From: Virgibacillus sp. LDC-1
Lineage (GTDB): Bacteria > Bacillota > Bacilli > Bacillales > Amphibacillaceae
Direction of reading: 5' to 3'
Length of the DNA: 64,000 nt
Assembly (NCBI RefSeq): GCF_030137545.1
Contig: NZ_JARUVL010000008.1
Span: 62,001 to 126,000, forward strand
The notes under the pieces were generated by a model. That model did no database searches and was not told where the DNA came from. It was given only the letters and a program-made list of their open reading frames with translations. Each line of letters starts with the position of its first letter. The stretch's first letter is position 1. Below are positions 40,373-49,487 of the stretch, piece after piece. Both the position numbers and the translations under genes were made by a program.

Positions 40373-41272
40373 ATGCAAACAGAATCTTATACAATAGGTG
40401 ATTTAGTAACACGTCAATCGTATAACAATGATCTGCTATTTCGCGTGGAATCGATCATAAAAGAAAAAGCGATACTGCATGGAGAAGATATTCGTCTTGT
40501 CGCTGATGCACCGATAAGTGACCTTGTTCATGTAAAGAATAGAGAACTAGAAAAAAGGAAAAAAAAGCGGAAGCAGCAGGAAGAATTTTCATATCGGTTA
40601 TTTCGCCAGGACTATCAACTAATGAAGGAAAAACGGGATTATCAATCAACAGACGGCTATGATCATACGCAATTTTTTCAGCTCCCTGCTCGTGTACTTC
40701 ACATTGATGGAGATCCAAGCTACTTAAAGAAATGCATTGCACTATATCAACGAGTGGGACTTCAAGTTCATGGTATTCATATGAATGAGCGAGAAATGCC
40801 TTTTCAAATAGGCCCTTTATTGGAAAAAATTCAGCCAGATATTATCGTCATTACAGGACATGATTCTTTTTCTAAAAACAAAGGAGCTAAAAGTGATTTA
40901 CGTGCTTATCGCCATTCAAAGTATTTTGTTGAAACGGTACGAGAAGCGAGAAAAATGACGCCACACCTTGACCAGCTGGTGATTTTTGCAGGTGCTTGCC
41001 AATCTCATTTCGAGTCACTTATTCGTGCAGGTGCTAATTTTGCAAGCTCTCCATCACGAATCAATATTCATGCACTTGATCCTGTTTATATTGCTGCAAA
41101 GATCGCTTACACCCCGTTCATGGAAAAAGTTCATGTATGGGATGCATTAAGAAATACATTAACAGGTGAAAAAGGAATGGGTGGCGTAGAAACAAGAGGT
41201 TTATTACGTACAGGAATGCCATATTTAGAGGAAACTTTAGAAGAAGGAGAATCAAACGTCATCGTGGAATAA
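40373..41272 (+). CDS. yabG: Sporulation-specific protease YabG
   Basis: Processes spore coat proteins such as SafA and SpoIVA in the mother cell. The 299-residue protein is close to B. subtilis YabG, with the segments PARVLHIDGDP, IVITGHDSF, and FAGACQSHFE carrying the family Cys and His. GAGGTGG site. The sigma-K promoter upstream fits expression late in the mother cell. Confidence 0.95.
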   Translation: MQTESYTIGDLVTRQSYNNDLLFRVESIIKEKAILHGEDIRLVADAPISDLVHVKNRELEKRKKKRKQQEEFSYRLFRQDYQLMKEKRDYQSTDGYDHTQFFQLPARVLHIDGDPSYLKKCIALYQRVGLQVHGIHMNEREMPFQIGPLLEKIQPDIIVITGHDSFSKNKGAKSDLRAYRHSKYFVETVREARKMTPHLDQLVIFAGACQSHFESLIRAGANFASSPSRINIHALDPVYIAAKIAYTPFMEKVHVWDALRNTLTGEKGMGGVETRGLLRTGMPYLEETLEEGESNVIVE

Positions 41273-41588
41273 TATGAAAAAAATCGCTCGACACTTTTCG
41301 ACTGAGACAATATGTACAGCATCTTCATTTGTTTTTTGAAGAATGCGGTCGGAAATCGTATTAAAAGAGACAGAGCAGCTTACCAGCAGGTGGGCTGCCA
41401 CGTATCTTTTTTCAGTATGAAAAAGAAATTCGACCTGAAAGTACATATTTTGTTAACATTTGCAAACAATAATTGCGAAAAGGAAAATTTAGTCATTGAC
41501 ATTAAAATTAATATCTTGTTATAATATTATATTTTGTTTGACTAAAAAACAAGCTTATGTTATGATTAATTCAGTGAGGTGGAGTATA
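41273..41588. other. 316-base gap between yabG and veg
   Basis: Holds the strong veg promoter near its right end and a weak hairpin (GCAGC at 41375-41379 with GCTGC at 41394-41398) that could end yabG. I see no coding frame with a ribosome site. Confidence 0.55.
41496..41525 (+). promoter_or_regulatory. Strong sigma-A promoter of veg
   Basis: Consensus TTGACA (41496-41501), an 18-base spacer and consensus TATAAT (41520-41525). Two consensus hexamers fit the known strength of the veg promoter. Confidence 0.85.
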
Positions 41589-41852
41589 GTGGCGAAAACA
41601 TTAATCGAAATTAAGCAAGGTCTTGAAGGTCAAATCGGGAAACGGCTGCGTTTAAAAGCGAATGGCGGTAGAAGGAAGACAATTGAACGATCTGGTGTTT
41701 TAGCAGAAACCTATCCTTCCGTATTTATTGTAGAATTAGACCAAGAGGAAAATGCATTCGAACGTGTTTCATACAGCTATGCAGATGTTTTAACCGAGAC
41801 GGTAGAATTAAGCTTCATGGAAGAACGAACTCAACAAGTTATCGCAGAGTAG
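41589..41852 (+). CDS. veg: Veg protein
   Basis: An 87-residue protein highly conserved in Bacillales and linked in B. subtilis to biofilm gene expression. The core [14 protein letters not shown] and AETYPSVF match the family closely. The start is GTG 41589 with a GAGGTGG site; longer in-frame starts would run back through the promoter itself. A terminator overlaps the stop codon. Confidence 0.96.
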   Translation: MAKTLIEIKQGLEGQIGKRLRLKANGGRRKTIERSGVLAETYPSVFIVELDQEENAFERVSYSYADVLTETVELSFMEERTQQVIAE

Positions 41853-41880
41853 TGAACGAAACTGTTTACTACTCTTTTTA
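41849..41880 (+). terminator. Terminator of veg
   Basis: AGTAGTGAAC with GTTTACTACT (one G-T pair), 6-base loop and CTTTTT. It includes the veg stop codon. Confidence 0.75.
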
Positions 41881-42056
41881 ATATATTCTTTTATTTCATT
41901 TTGGAAATTATACCTCCGTCCTTTTTTGTTCTGTGAGACGAAGGAAATCAAATCATAAATTTCCTGCTTTACATACATATAACGGGTGTAGCAAATGAAA
42001 ATAAACATAAGCTAAGCTTGTCGTAAGATTTCTTTACGGGAAGGGAGCTGTTCTTT

Positions 42057-42233
42057 CTGGCTAGACGTGGAATCATGTCAGAGCAAATGAAGGAAGAAAT
42101 TGCAAAAGAGTTAGGGTTTTACGACACGGTACAAAAGGAAGGCTGGGGAGGTATAAAGGCAAGGGATGCCGGAAACCTCGTGAAAAGGGCGCTAGAAATA
42201 GCAGAAGAGAGTATGCGACAAGGCAAATCCTAA
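42057..42233 (+). CDS. sspF: Small acid-soluble spore protein SspF, probable CTG start
   Basis: A 58-residue alpha/beta-type small spore protein homologue. It shows the SspF pattern: [42 protein letters not shown]. To keep the conserved RRGIMS start, translation would begin at CTG 42057, nine bases after an AAGGGAG site. The first in-frame ATG is 42075, giving 52 residues, and has no ribosome site. It lies between veg and ispE as in B. subtilis. No clear sigma-G promoter could be read. Confidence 0.92.
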   Translation: MARRGIMSEQMKEEIAKELGFYDTVQKEGWGGIKARDAGNLVKRALEIAEESMRQGKS

Positions 42234-42252
42234 GAAGGATTTGCCTTTTTTA
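42220..42252 (+). terminator. Terminator of sspF
   Basis: AAGGCAAATCC with GGATTTGCCTT around the stop codon, followed by TTTT. Confidence 0.9.
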
Positions 42253-42377
42253 TATAGATTCTGCTTCATGTCTTTTCCAATAATAAGAAAAATATGGTAA
42301 GTTTTTTGCTTGTGCTAGTCGCTTGGACAGGTCATATGTGTTACAATTTGTGTACTTGGAATAAGTAGGTGACGGAT

Positions 42378-43229
42378 ATGGCTCTCTTAGAAAAGGCACC
42401 GGCTAAAATCAACTTATCTTTGGATGTATTAGGAAAACGCGAGGATGGTTATCATAATGTAGAAATGGTGATGACAACAATTGATTTATCGGACCGAATA
42501 GAGCTAACAATATTAGAAGAGAATCGCATTGATGTATCGCTTTGGAGTAGATATGTACCAAATGACGAACGTAATTTAGCTTATAAAGCTGCTGAGCTGT
42601 TTAAACAAACGTATCGCATTTCAGAAGGAATTCACATTAAAATCGAAAAAAACATCCCTGTAAGTGCTGGACTTGGTGGTGGCAGTACGGATGCCGCTGC
42701 TGTACTTAGAGGAATGAACAGGCTTTTTGACTTAAATTTACCGCTATCGGAACTTGCCGCACTAGGGGCGACAATCGGTACAGATATTCCGTTTTGTGTG
42801 TATGGAAATACAGGAATAGCAACGGGGCGAGGAGAGAAAATTTCACAGCTTCCTTCTCCACCATCATGTTGGGTTGTATTGGCTAAACCAGATATAGGCG
42901 TATCAACGAAAACAATTTTTCAACAAATAAAAATGGATAATCTTATGCACCCTGTTACAGAGAAGGTTATCGAGGCATTACAAATGAATGATTTCTCCAG
43001 GTTATGTAACAGTCTAGGTAATGTGCTTGAACCATATACAATGGAATTACACCCACAAGTAAAACGGGTGAAGGAAAAAATGGAGCATGCTGGTGCAGAT
43101 GGTGTGCTAATGAGTGGAAGTGGTCCTACTATTTATGGTCTCGTAGCCCAGGAAAGTAAGGCTCAAAGAATATATAATGGCATGCGGGGCTTTTGTTCAG
43201 AAGTTTATTTAGTTCGCATATTAGGTTAA
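42378..43229 (+). CDS. ispE: 4-diphosphocytidyl-2-C-methyl-D-erythritol kinase
   Basis: Phosphorylates CDP-ME in the non-mevalonate isoprenoid pathway. The 283-residue GHMP kinase has [15 protein letters not shown] at about residues 94-108, the N-terminal [11 protein letters not shown] and the C-terminal [13 protein letters not shown] 42378 follows AGGTGAC; an in-frame GTG nine bases upstream overlaps it. It lies 64 bases before purR. Confidence 0.96.
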   Translation: MALLEKAPAKINLSLDVLGKREDGYHNVEMVMTTIDLSDRIELTILEENRIDVSLWSRYVPNDERNLAYKAAELFKQTYRISEGIHIKIEKNIPVSAGLGGGSTDAAAVLRGMNRLFDLNLPLSELAALGATIGTDIPFCVYGNTGIATGRGEKISQLPSPPSCWVVLAKPDIGVSTKTIFQQIKMDNLMHPVTEKVIEALQMNDFSRLCNSLGNVLEPYTMELHPQVKRVKEKMEHAGADGVLMSGSGPTIYGLVAQESKAQRIYNGMRGFCSEVYLVRILG

Positions 43230-43293
43230 CCTTGCCCAAAGACATATATTAGTGGTATATTTAGTGCGATTATTCGGTTTTCGAGGTGGAAAA

Positions 43294-44112
43294 ATGAAAA
43301 GAAGCAATCGATTAGTGTCGTTAACAAATTATTTTATAGAAAATCCTGAGGATCATCGAAGCTTAACCTACCATGCTAAGCAGTATAATGTAGGGAAAGC
43401 TTCGATTAGCGAGGATTTAGATATTATTGATACGGTTTTTCAAGACGAAGGACTCGGTTATTTACATCGAGCAGCAGGTGCTGGTGGCGGTGTTCGCTAT
43501 GTACCGGAGGGATCAGAAAAAAACGGAAAGCAATTTATTAAAACGCTTTGTGAACAATTAGAGGACCCTAGTCGCATTCTCCCTGGTGGCTATCTATATA
43601 TGAGTGATCTACTTGGTGAGCCGAAGACAGTGCGTGAAATCGGTAGAGTTTTTGCTTCTAAATTCATTCATCGCAATATTGATGTAGTAATGACAGTAGC
43701 AACAAAGGGTATTCCACTTGCCTATGCGGTTGCATCATTTTTGAACGTTCCAGTTGTCATTGTCAGAAGGGATCCGAAAGTTACGGAAGGATCCTCTGTC
43801 AGTATTAATTACGTGTCCGGTTCATCGAGAAAAATTCAAACAATGGTACTTCCTAAACGTGGTTTAAAAGAAGGAGCTAAAGTTTGTATTATTGATGATT
43901 TTATGAAGGCTGGTGGCACGATTAATGGCATGATAAGTCTGCTCAAAGAATTTAATGCTCGTGTGCATGGAATTGGGGTACTAGCAGAAGCCGATGATGA
44001 GGAAGAGGACCGTGTAGTAGAAGATTATATTTCCCTTGTTCGAATATCTAATGTGGATGCAAAGCGTCAGGAAATCCAAGTGCTTCCAGGCAACTATTCA
44101 ATATTAAATTAA
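43294..44112 (+). CDS. purR: Purine operon repressor PurR
   Basis: Represses purine genes and is released by PRPP. The 272-residue protein has an N-terminal winged helix (KRSNRLVSLTNYFIENP...KASISEDLDII) and a phosphoribosyltransferase-like domain with the PRPP loop VCIIDDFMKAGGTI. ATG 43294 follows CGAGGTGG. A terminator follows directly, so purR is not cotranscribed with a yabJ gene as in B. subtilis, and none is present. Confidence 0.96.
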   Translation: MKRSNRLVSLTNYFIENPEDHRSLTYHAKQYNVGKASISEDLDIIDTVFQDEGLGYLHRAAGAGGGVRYVPEGSEKNGKQFIKTLCEQLEDPSRILPGGYLYMSDLLGEPKTVREIGRVFASKFIHRNIDVVMTVATKGIPLAYAVASFLNVPVVIVRRDPKVTEGSSVSINYVSGSSRKIQTMVLPKRGLKEGAKVCIIDDFMKAGGTINGMISLLKEFNARVHGIGVLAEADDEEEDRVVEDYISLVRISNVDAKRQEIQVLPGNYSILN

Positions 44113-44123
44113 TAAATGATTAA

Positions 44124-44153
44124 AAATCTTTCCATTATGGAGAGATTTTTTTA
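44124..44153 (+). terminator. Terminator of purR
   Basis: AAATCTTTCCA with TGGAGAGATTT, loop TTA, then TTTT. Confidence 0.85.
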
Positions 44154-44384
44154 TTTAACGTAAAACGGCTCGGTTTTGTTATGAAAATGTGACCTATCCA
44201 AATAGTTAATCAAGTATACCTACCAAATAGTCTAAAATACCCTGAAAAAATTATTCGAATGGATAAATTAAGATTTAATAATAAAAAATCGAATGATTTC
44301 TCATTATTTTGATCTATGAAAAAGGTTCTATTACAGGGATTTATGCTTATCTTTTTGTAAAAATAAAACTTTTTTTAAAATTAA

Positions 44385-44413
44385 GCAGGAATTATTGTAA
44401 TTTTGTTGAATAA
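44385..44413 (+). promoter_or_regulatory. Sigma-H promoter of spoVG
   Basis: GCAGGAATT (44385-44393), an 11-base spacer and GTTGAATAA (44405-44413) match both consensus boxes (RNAGGAWWW and RNNGAATWW) fully. The B. subtilis spoVG gene is a classic sigma-H target. Confidence 0.85.
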
Positions 44414-44451
44414 TTGTATGTAAGTTCTTTTTGAAAAGGTGGTGAATCAGC

Positions 44452-44742
44452 ATGGAAGTAACTGACGTTAGACTACGTCGTGTCAGTACGGAAGGAAGAA
44501 TGCGCGCTATTGCATCCATTACACTGGATCAGGAATTCGTTGTGCATGATATCCGTGTGATCGACGGGAACAATGGTTTATTTGTAGCTATGCCATCAAA
44601 GCGGACTCCAGATGGAGAGTTCCGAGATATTGCACATCCGATTAATTCTAGTACGCGTGGAAAAATTCAAGACGCTGTATTAGAAGAATATCACCGTGCG
44701 GGTGAAGAGGAAGTTGAGTACGAAGAAGCTGGGGCTTCATAA
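44452..44742 (+). CDS. spoVG: SpoVG RNA-binding regulator
   Basis: A 96-residue regulator of septation at sporulation, and an RNA/DNA-binding protein in related species. The sequence [36 protein letters not shown] is nearly invariant across Firmicutes. AAAGGTGG site. Sigma-H promoter and probable AbrB repression set its timing at the start of sporulation. Confidence 0.97.
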   Translation: MEVTDVRLRRVSTEGRMRAIASITLDQEFVVHDIRVIDGNNGLFVAMPSKRTPDGEFRDIAHPINSSTRGKIQDAVLEEYHRAGEEEVEYEEAGAS

Positions 44743-44759
44743 ATAAACGATTATACAAC

Positions 44760-44796
44760 AAGAGGACTAATCTTACGGATTAGCCTTCTTTTTTTA
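44760..44796 (+). terminator. Terminator of spoVG
   Basis: AAGAGGACTAATC with GGATTAGCCTTCTT, one internal mismatch, then a long T-run. Confidence 0.85.
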
Positions 44797-45035
44797 TTTC
44801 TGTATAAAGAGTATTCACTTATCCCCTATTTTAAGATGTAAAAGTGAGCTGATTGACTCATAATAGCACCATGCTGTATTTAATACGAGCTAGTAGAAAA
44901 TATATGATATTTGCACTAGGAATTGTTTCCTCTCAAAATAAATCCTCCTATCTTAATACCTAAAAATAACGTCTACGTAATCTTTTTTCCAAACATTTAC
45001 AAGCAAGAAACCATCAGCCCATAGCCTGTTTATGT

Positions 45036-45064
45036 TGAAATGAGCGGCTTTTTAAGATATAGTC
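45036..45064 (+). promoter_or_regulatory. Sigma-A promoter of glmU-prs
   Basis: TTGAAA (45036-45041), a 17-base spacer and TATAGT (45059-45064), about 50 bases before the start codon. Confidence 0.75.
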
Positions 45065-45113
45065 TAAATGGATAAAAAGAAGTATGGACACCCTTAGGAA
45101 TGGAGGTTTCCCT

Positions 45114-46493
45114 ATGGCGAAACGTTATGCAGTCATACTTGCAGCTGGGCAAGGTACTCGAATGAAATCCAAGCTTTATAAAGTACTACATCCCGTTCTC
45201 GGTCGACCAATGGTACAGCATGTCATTGATCAAATAAAAAAAGTAAATATAAACGAGATTGTAACAGTTGTTGGCTTTGGCGCTGAAAAAGTGAAAGAAA
45301 TTGTTGGTGATGATAGTGCGTTTGTATTGCAAGAGGAGCAGCTAGGTACTGGTCATGCAGTTATACAGGCGGAACAATTGCTCAAGGGTAAGCATGGTAC
45401 CACACTTGTTGTATGCGGTGATACCCCATTAATAACAAGTGAAACGTTCAACAAACTTTTTGAACACCATGAAAGAGAGGGCGCAAAGGCAACGATATTG
45501 ACATCGAAAGCACCTGATCCGACAGGCTATGGAAGAGTCATTCGTGATGAGAACAACGAAGTGAAACGAATTGTTGAGCATAAGGATGCGAATGAGAAAG
45601 AAAAGCAAGTGGATGAAATCAATACAGGTACATATTGTTTTGATAATCAAGCTCTTTTTCAAGCTTTACAAGAAGTGTCCAATGATAATTCACAAGGGGA
45701 ATATTATTTACCTGATGTCATTGAGATTCTGAAAAATAAATCTGAAAAAGTAAGTGCTTACCTCTCACCAAACTTTGACGAGACAATTGGTGTAAATGAT
45801 CGTGTTAGTCTTTCCAAAGCGGAATTAACGATGAAACGCCGAATTAACGAAAACCATATGCGTAACGGGGTTACGATCATGGATCCAGATCATACGTATA
45901 TCGCTCCAGAAGTCATCATTGAACAAGATGTGGTTATTTATCCAGGAAGTATTATTAAAGGTTCTACTGTTATTAAAAGCCATGTTGAAATAGGGCCACA
46001 CAGTGAAATTACCAACTGCGATATTGGAGAAGGTACGGTTTTAAAACAAAGTGTTGCTACGGATAGTAAGATCGGCGAAAGAGTAAAAATTGGACCTTTT
46101 GCACACATTCGTCCAGAAGCAATGATTGGTAATGAAGCAAAAATTGGAAACTTTGTCGAGATTAAAAAAGCCGAGCTTGGTGATAATAGCAAGGTTTCTC
46201 ATCTTAGCTACATTGGCGATGCGCAAGTAGGAAGGAATGTAAATGTTGGTTGTGGTACAATAACAGTAAACTATGATGGGAAAAATAAATTTTTGACGAC
46301 AATTGAAGATGATGCATTTATTGGATGTAATTCGAATTTAATTGCACCAGTTACGATAGGAAAAGGATCGTACGTTGCGGCAGGATCTACAATTACGAGG
46401 GATGTTCCAGACGATGCTTTATCAATTGCTCGGGAAAAGCAAACAAATAAAGAAGGCTACGCATCCAAATTAAACAAACGAAAAAAAGACTAA
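45114..46493 (+). CDS. glmU: Bifunctional UDP-GlcNAc synthesis enzyme GlmU
   Basis: Acetylates glucosamine-1-phosphate and uridylylates the product to UDP-GlcNAc, the sugar for peptidoglycan and teichoic acid linkage. The 459-residue protein has the N-terminal uridyltransferase motif LAAGQGTRM and the C-terminal left-handed beta-helix hexapeptide repeats from about residue 250 on. ATG 45114 follows a GGAGG site. prs is 16 bases downstream, so the two form an operon as in B. subtilis. Confidence 0.97.
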   Translation: MAKRYAVILAAGQGTRMKSKLYKVLHPVLGRPMVQHVIDQIKKVNINEIVTVVGFGAEKVKEIVGDDSAFVLQEEQLGTGHAVIQAEQLLKGKHGTTLVVCGDTPLITSETFNKLFEHHEREGAKATILTSKAPDPTGYGRVIRDENNEVKRIVEHKDANEKEKQVDEINTGTYCFDNQALFQALQEVSNDNSQGEYYLPDVIEILKNKSEKVSAYLSPNFDETIGVNDRVSLSKAELTMKRRINENHMRNGVTIMDPDHTYIAPEVIIEQDVVIYPGSIIKGSTVIKSHVEIGPHSEITNCDIGEGTVLKQSVATDSKIGERVKIGPFAHIRPEAMIGNEAKIGNFVEIKKAELGDNSKVSHLSYIGDAQVGRNVNVGCGTITVNYDGKNKFLTTIEDDAFIGCNSNLIAPVTIGKGSYVAAGSTITRDVPDDALSIAREKQTNKEGYASKLNKRKKD

Positions 46494-46509
46494 CGGAGGG
46501 TATATTCTC

Positions 46510-47463
46510 ATGGCATCTACTTACAAAGATAAATCTTTGAAAGTATTTACACTAAACTCAAATTATAAATTGGCAGAAGACATTGCAAATCACATTGGTA
46601 CACCTATTGGCAAGTGTACCGTTTCTCGATTCAGTGATGGAGAAATTCAAATTAATATTGAAGAAAGCATTCGTGGCTGTGATGTCTATGTTGTTCAATC
46701 AACAAGCTCTCCAGTAAATGAGCATCTGATGGAGCTCTTGATTATGATTGATGCGCTAAAACGTGCTTCAGCTAGATCTATTAATATTGTCATGCCGTAT
46801 TATGGCTATGCAAGACAGGATCGTAAAGCGCGTTCTAGAGAACCAATTACGGCGAAGCTCGTTGCGAATTTATTGGAAACTGCAGGGGCTACACGAGTGA
46901 TAACACTTGATTTGCATGCACCGCAAATTCAAGGGTTCTTTGATGTTCCGATTGATCACTTGCAAGGAGTGCCAATTTTATCTGATTACTTTGAGGCAAA
47001 AAATCTTGAAGATATTGTTGTTGTATCACCAGACCATGGGGGAGTTACCCGAGCAAGAAAAATGGCGGACCGCCTAAAGGCTCCAATTGGAATCATTGAC
47101 AAAAGAAGACCGCGTCCAAATGTGGCAGAAGTAATGAATATCGTTGGTAATATCGAAGGGAAGACAGCAATCCTAATCGATGATATCATTGATACAGCAG
47201 GTACGATTACCCTTGCTGCCAATGCATTAATCGAAAACGGTGCCAAAGAGGTATATGCTTGTTGCACCCATCCTGTATTATCTGGACCAGCCATTGAACG
47301 TATTGATAATTCAAAGATAAAGGAATTGGTAATTACAAATACGATTCCATTACCTGAAGAAAAAATGATCGATAAAATTACACCTTTATCTGTTGCGCCA
47401 TTAATTGGAGAAGCAATTATTCGTGTGCATGAGTTACAGTCGGTCAGCATTTTGTTTGATTAA
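46510..47463 (+). CDS. prs: Ribose-phosphate diphosphokinase
   Basis: Makes PRPP from ribose-5-phosphate and ATP, feeding purine, pyrimidine, histidine and NAD synthesis. The 317-residue protein has the FSDGEIQI region, [16 protein letters not shown] and the PRPP-binding loop [13 protein letters not shown]. It follows glmU by 16 bases with a GGAGGG site. Its product is also the ligand of PurR encoded 3 kb upstream. Confidence 0.98.
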   Translation: MASTYKDKSLKVFTLNSNYKLAEDIANHIGTPIGKCTVSRFSDGEIQINIEESIRGCDVYVVQSTSSPVNEHLMELLIMIDALKRASARSINIVMPYYGYARQDRKARSREPITAKLVANLLETAGATRVITLDLHAPQIQGFFDVPIDHLQGVPILSDYFEAKNLEDIVVVSPDHGGVTRARKMADRLKAPIGIIDKRRPRPNVAEVMNIVGNIEGKTAILIDDIIDTAGTITLAANALIENGAKEVYACCTHPVLSGPAIERIDNSKIKELVITNTIPLPEEKMIDKITPLSVAPLIGEAIIRVHELQSVSILFD

Positions 47464-47486
47464 GATTGAAGAAAGCCTTTTTTCAT

Positions 47487-47512
47487 GTTTTAAAGTTGCT
47501 AACATAGGGAAA
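47487..47512 (+). promoter_or_regulatory. Sigma-B-like promoter of ctc
   Basis: GTTTTAA (47487-47493), a 13-base spacer and GGGAAA (47507-47512). The ctc gene of B. subtilis is the standard sigma-B target. Confidence 0.6.
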
Positions 47513-47615
47513 TTACTGTATTGAACCATTTTGCTGTAGCACGTTTCATGTATGAATTACGAAATTAATAATACGACTTGGAATTCCAAGTTCAAAATAA
47601 TGGAGGATGATTTAC

Positions 47616-48248
47616 ATGGCACTAACATTGAAAGCAGTAAGAAGAGACGACCATACAGGTTCTGCAACAAGAAAGCTACGTGCAGAAGGAAAAGTACCTG
47701 GCGTATTATACGGAAAAGGAAAGGAAACAAGTTCTGTTGCTGTAGACGAGATTGAATTAGTTAAGCTTGTACGAAATGAAGGAAGAAATGCTATCTTCTC
47801 GTTGCAGATTGATAATGATAAATCATTTGATGTAATGCTTCATGATTATCAAGCAGATCCGCTTAAAGATTTACTCATTCATGTTGATTTTTATATTGTT
47901 GACATGAAGGAAGCGATGGATGTTGAAGTTCCGATCCGTATTGATGGGGAAGCAATTGGAGCAAAAGAAGGAGGCGTATTGCAGCAACCGTTATTTGAGT
48001 TGCTCGTACGTGCAAAACCTGCCGATATTCCAGAAGAAATAAAAGTTGATGTATCATCATTGAAAATAGGTGATGTAATTACGATTGCAGATCTAACAGC
48101 CTCGGATAAATATGAATTTTTAGAGGATGAAGATACAACGATTGTCACGATTACGGCGCCTACAACAGAAGCTGATGTTGCAGGTACTGAAGAGGAAAAT
48201 GCGGAACCAGAGCTCGTTGGCACAAAACAGGAAAATAAAAACGAATAA
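47616..48248 (+). CDS. ctc: Ribosomal protein L25 / general stress protein Ctc
   Basis: Binds 5S rRNA in the large subunit and in B. subtilis is stress-induced. The 210-residue long form has the L25 domain (about 1-95) and a TL5-type C-terminal domain, then an acidic tail rich in Glu. ATG 47616 is nine bases after GGAGG; an ATG at 47607 is closer. A sigma-B-like promoter lies about 105 bases upstream, so it can be transcribed apart from prs. Confidence 0.95.
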   Translation: MALTLKAVRRDDHTGSATRKLRAEGKVPGVLYGKGKETSSVAVDEIELVKLVRNEGRNAIFSLQIDNDKSFDVMLHDYQADPLKDLLIHVDFYIVDMKEAMDVEVPIRIDGEAIGAKEGGVLQQPLFELLVRAKPADIPEEIKVDVSSLKIGDVITIADLTASDKYEFLEDEDTTIVTITAPTTEADVAGTEEENAEPELVGTKQENKNE

Positions 48249-48370
48249 ACGGTTACACTTAATATAACAACATTTCCCTCCTTTAAGAAAGAGAAGAATG
48301 GAACGTTCTTAATAGGAGGGCTTGTTGTATTATGATTAGCCATAATTTTGATAAAAGGGAAGACATGCGC

Positions 48371-48931
48371 ATGAAGTGTATTGTGGGATTAGGAAATCCA
48401 GGTAGAAAATATGAAGCGACAAGACATAATATTGGTTTTATGGTAGTAGATGAACTTCTTAAACGGCATCAATGGAGCTTAAACAAAGAGAAATTTAGTG
48501 GGAAATTTGCGATGGAGCAATTGCTAGATGAAAAGGTTATCTTACTTAAACCTGAAACATATATGAACCTATCTGGTGCTTCCATTCGTCCGTTATCAGA
48601 TTATTTCGGAATAGCCCCACAGGATGTGGTCGTTATTTATGATGATCTTGATTTGCCACCTGGGAAAATACGATTACGGCAAAAGGGTGGACATGGCGGA
48701 CATAATGGTATCCGATCGACCATCGATCACCTAGGTACGAAAGAATTTAATCGTATTCGAATTGGTATTGGCCGACCAACAACACCGATTCCTGTTGTCG
48801 ATTATGTACTGGGTAAATTCACTAAAGCAGAACAGGATGAAGTAGAAGCGAGTATTCAGCTTGCTGCAGATGCTTGTGAATCATGGATGGAGCGTCCATT
48901 TCTTGAAGTGATGAATGAATTTAACAAATAA
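48371..48931 (+). CDS. pth: Peptidyl-tRNA hydrolase
   Basis: Releases peptides from prematurely dissociated peptidyl-tRNA. The 186-residue protein shows the N-terminal [15 protein letters not shown] with catalytic His19, the PETYMNLSG and [17 protein letters not shown] motifs. ATG 48371 is preferred: AAAGGGAAG lies eight bases upstream. It is spoVC in B. subtilis, where a mutation affects the spore coat. It lies downstream of ctc as expected. Confidence 0.96.
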   Translation: MKCIVGLGNPGRKYEATRHNIGFMVVDELLKRHQWSLNKEKFSGKFAMEQLLDEKVILLKPETYMNLSGASIRPLSDYFGIAPQDVVVIYDDLDLPPGKIRLRQKGGHGGHNGIRSTIDHLGTKEFNRIRIGIGRPTTPIPVVDYVLGKFTKAEQDEVEASIQLAADACESWMERPFLEVMNEFNK

Positions 48932-48968
48932 AGTCTGCATACATATAGAATAAGCTAGATGACAGTTC

Positions 48969-48996
48969 GTATAAAATGTTTCTTTTCGGATAAACT
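48969..48996 (+). promoter_or_regulatory. Sigma-F promoter of fin
   Basis: GTATA (48969-48973), a 14-base spacer and GGATAAACT (48988-48996), a full match to the -10 consensus GGNNANANT. The fin gene is known to be switched on in the forespore in B. subtilis. Confidence 0.75.
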
Positions 48997-49031
48997 TGAC
49001 TATAGAGAGGTTTATGCGAGGAGGCAGCATT

Positions 49032-49262
49032 ATGGCTATTATTTATACGTGCAGACATTGCCAAGACACAGTCGGGAAGTTAGCTGAACAGTATGTAGAT
49101 ACATCTTTACTAGGTTGGGATTACTTGACGATAGAGGAAAAAAAAGAAATGATACATTATCATTCGAATGGAGATATTTCGATTCAAACTATTTGTGAAA
49201 GCTGTCAAGAAACGTTAGGACAGCATCCACAATATCATGAATTGGATTATTTTATACAATAA
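49032..49262 (+). CDS. fin: Anti-sigma-F factor Fin
   Basis: Inhibits sigma-F so that sigma-G can take over in the forespore. The 76-residue protein has zinc pairs C7/C10 and C55/C58, the Fin pattern, with YTCRHCQDTVGKL at the N-terminus. ATG 49032 follows GAGGAGG; an upstream in-frame start at 48996 falls in the promoter. It sits between pth and mfd (yabK position). Confidence 0.94.
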   Translation: MAIIYTCRHCQDTVGKLAEQYVDTSLLGWDYLTIEEKKEMIHYHSNGDISIQTICESCQETLGQHPQYHELDYFIQ

Positions 49263-49277
49263 AATGAGATACAAACA

Positions 49278-49307
49278 GCTTTGGTGAATGGTAACCAAAG
49301 CATTTTT
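49278..49307 (+). terminator. Terminator of fin
   Basis: GCTTTGGT with ACCAAAGC and an 8-base loop, then ATTTTTG. Confidence 0.75.
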
Positions 49308-49487
49308 GCGCTTTATTTAACAAGCGTAGCATGTATCAAAGTATCGGAATAAATGACTCGAAACACGTTTCATTAAAAACCATATTCGTCGCAGATGGGT
49401 ACTATGCTAGCTAGCGGTCTGTATATTTTCGTATTCGTTAACAATGGACGATTGGCAGCCGTTTATTTCTTATTGGGGGATTTTTCT

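Larger units (their letters stand above)
44113..44451. other. 339-base AT-rich gap where yabJ would be
   Basis: After the purR terminator there is very AT-rich sequence with A/T tracts, then the sigma-H promoter of spoVG. In B. subtilis the AT-rich stretch before spoVG binds AbrB; the same may apply here. No coding frame with a ribosome site is visible and no yabJ remnant could be recognised. Confidence 0.6.
44743..45113. other. 371-base gap between spoVG and glmU
   Basis: Holds the spoVG terminator, about 240 AT-rich bases without recognised features, and the glmU promoter. A 30-codon ATG frame at about 44872 lacks a ribosome site. Confidence 0.55.

Noticed and set aside
44160-44380. A small RNA or toxin-antitoxin unit in the AT-rich gap before spoVG
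   Set aside because: No promoter plus terminator pair and no coding frame with a ribosome site; an AbrB-binding AT-rich region explains it better.
44872-44964. 30-codon ATG frame between spoVG and glmU
   Set aside because: No ribosome site and AT-rich random-looking composition.
46986-47450. 154-codon minus-strand frame in prs
   Set aside because: Antisense shadow of prs; low-complexity composition typical of antisense frames.
47891-48343. 150-codon minus-strand frame across ctc
   Set aside because: Antisense of ctc with Ser/Thr/Val-rich composition produced by the opposite strand.
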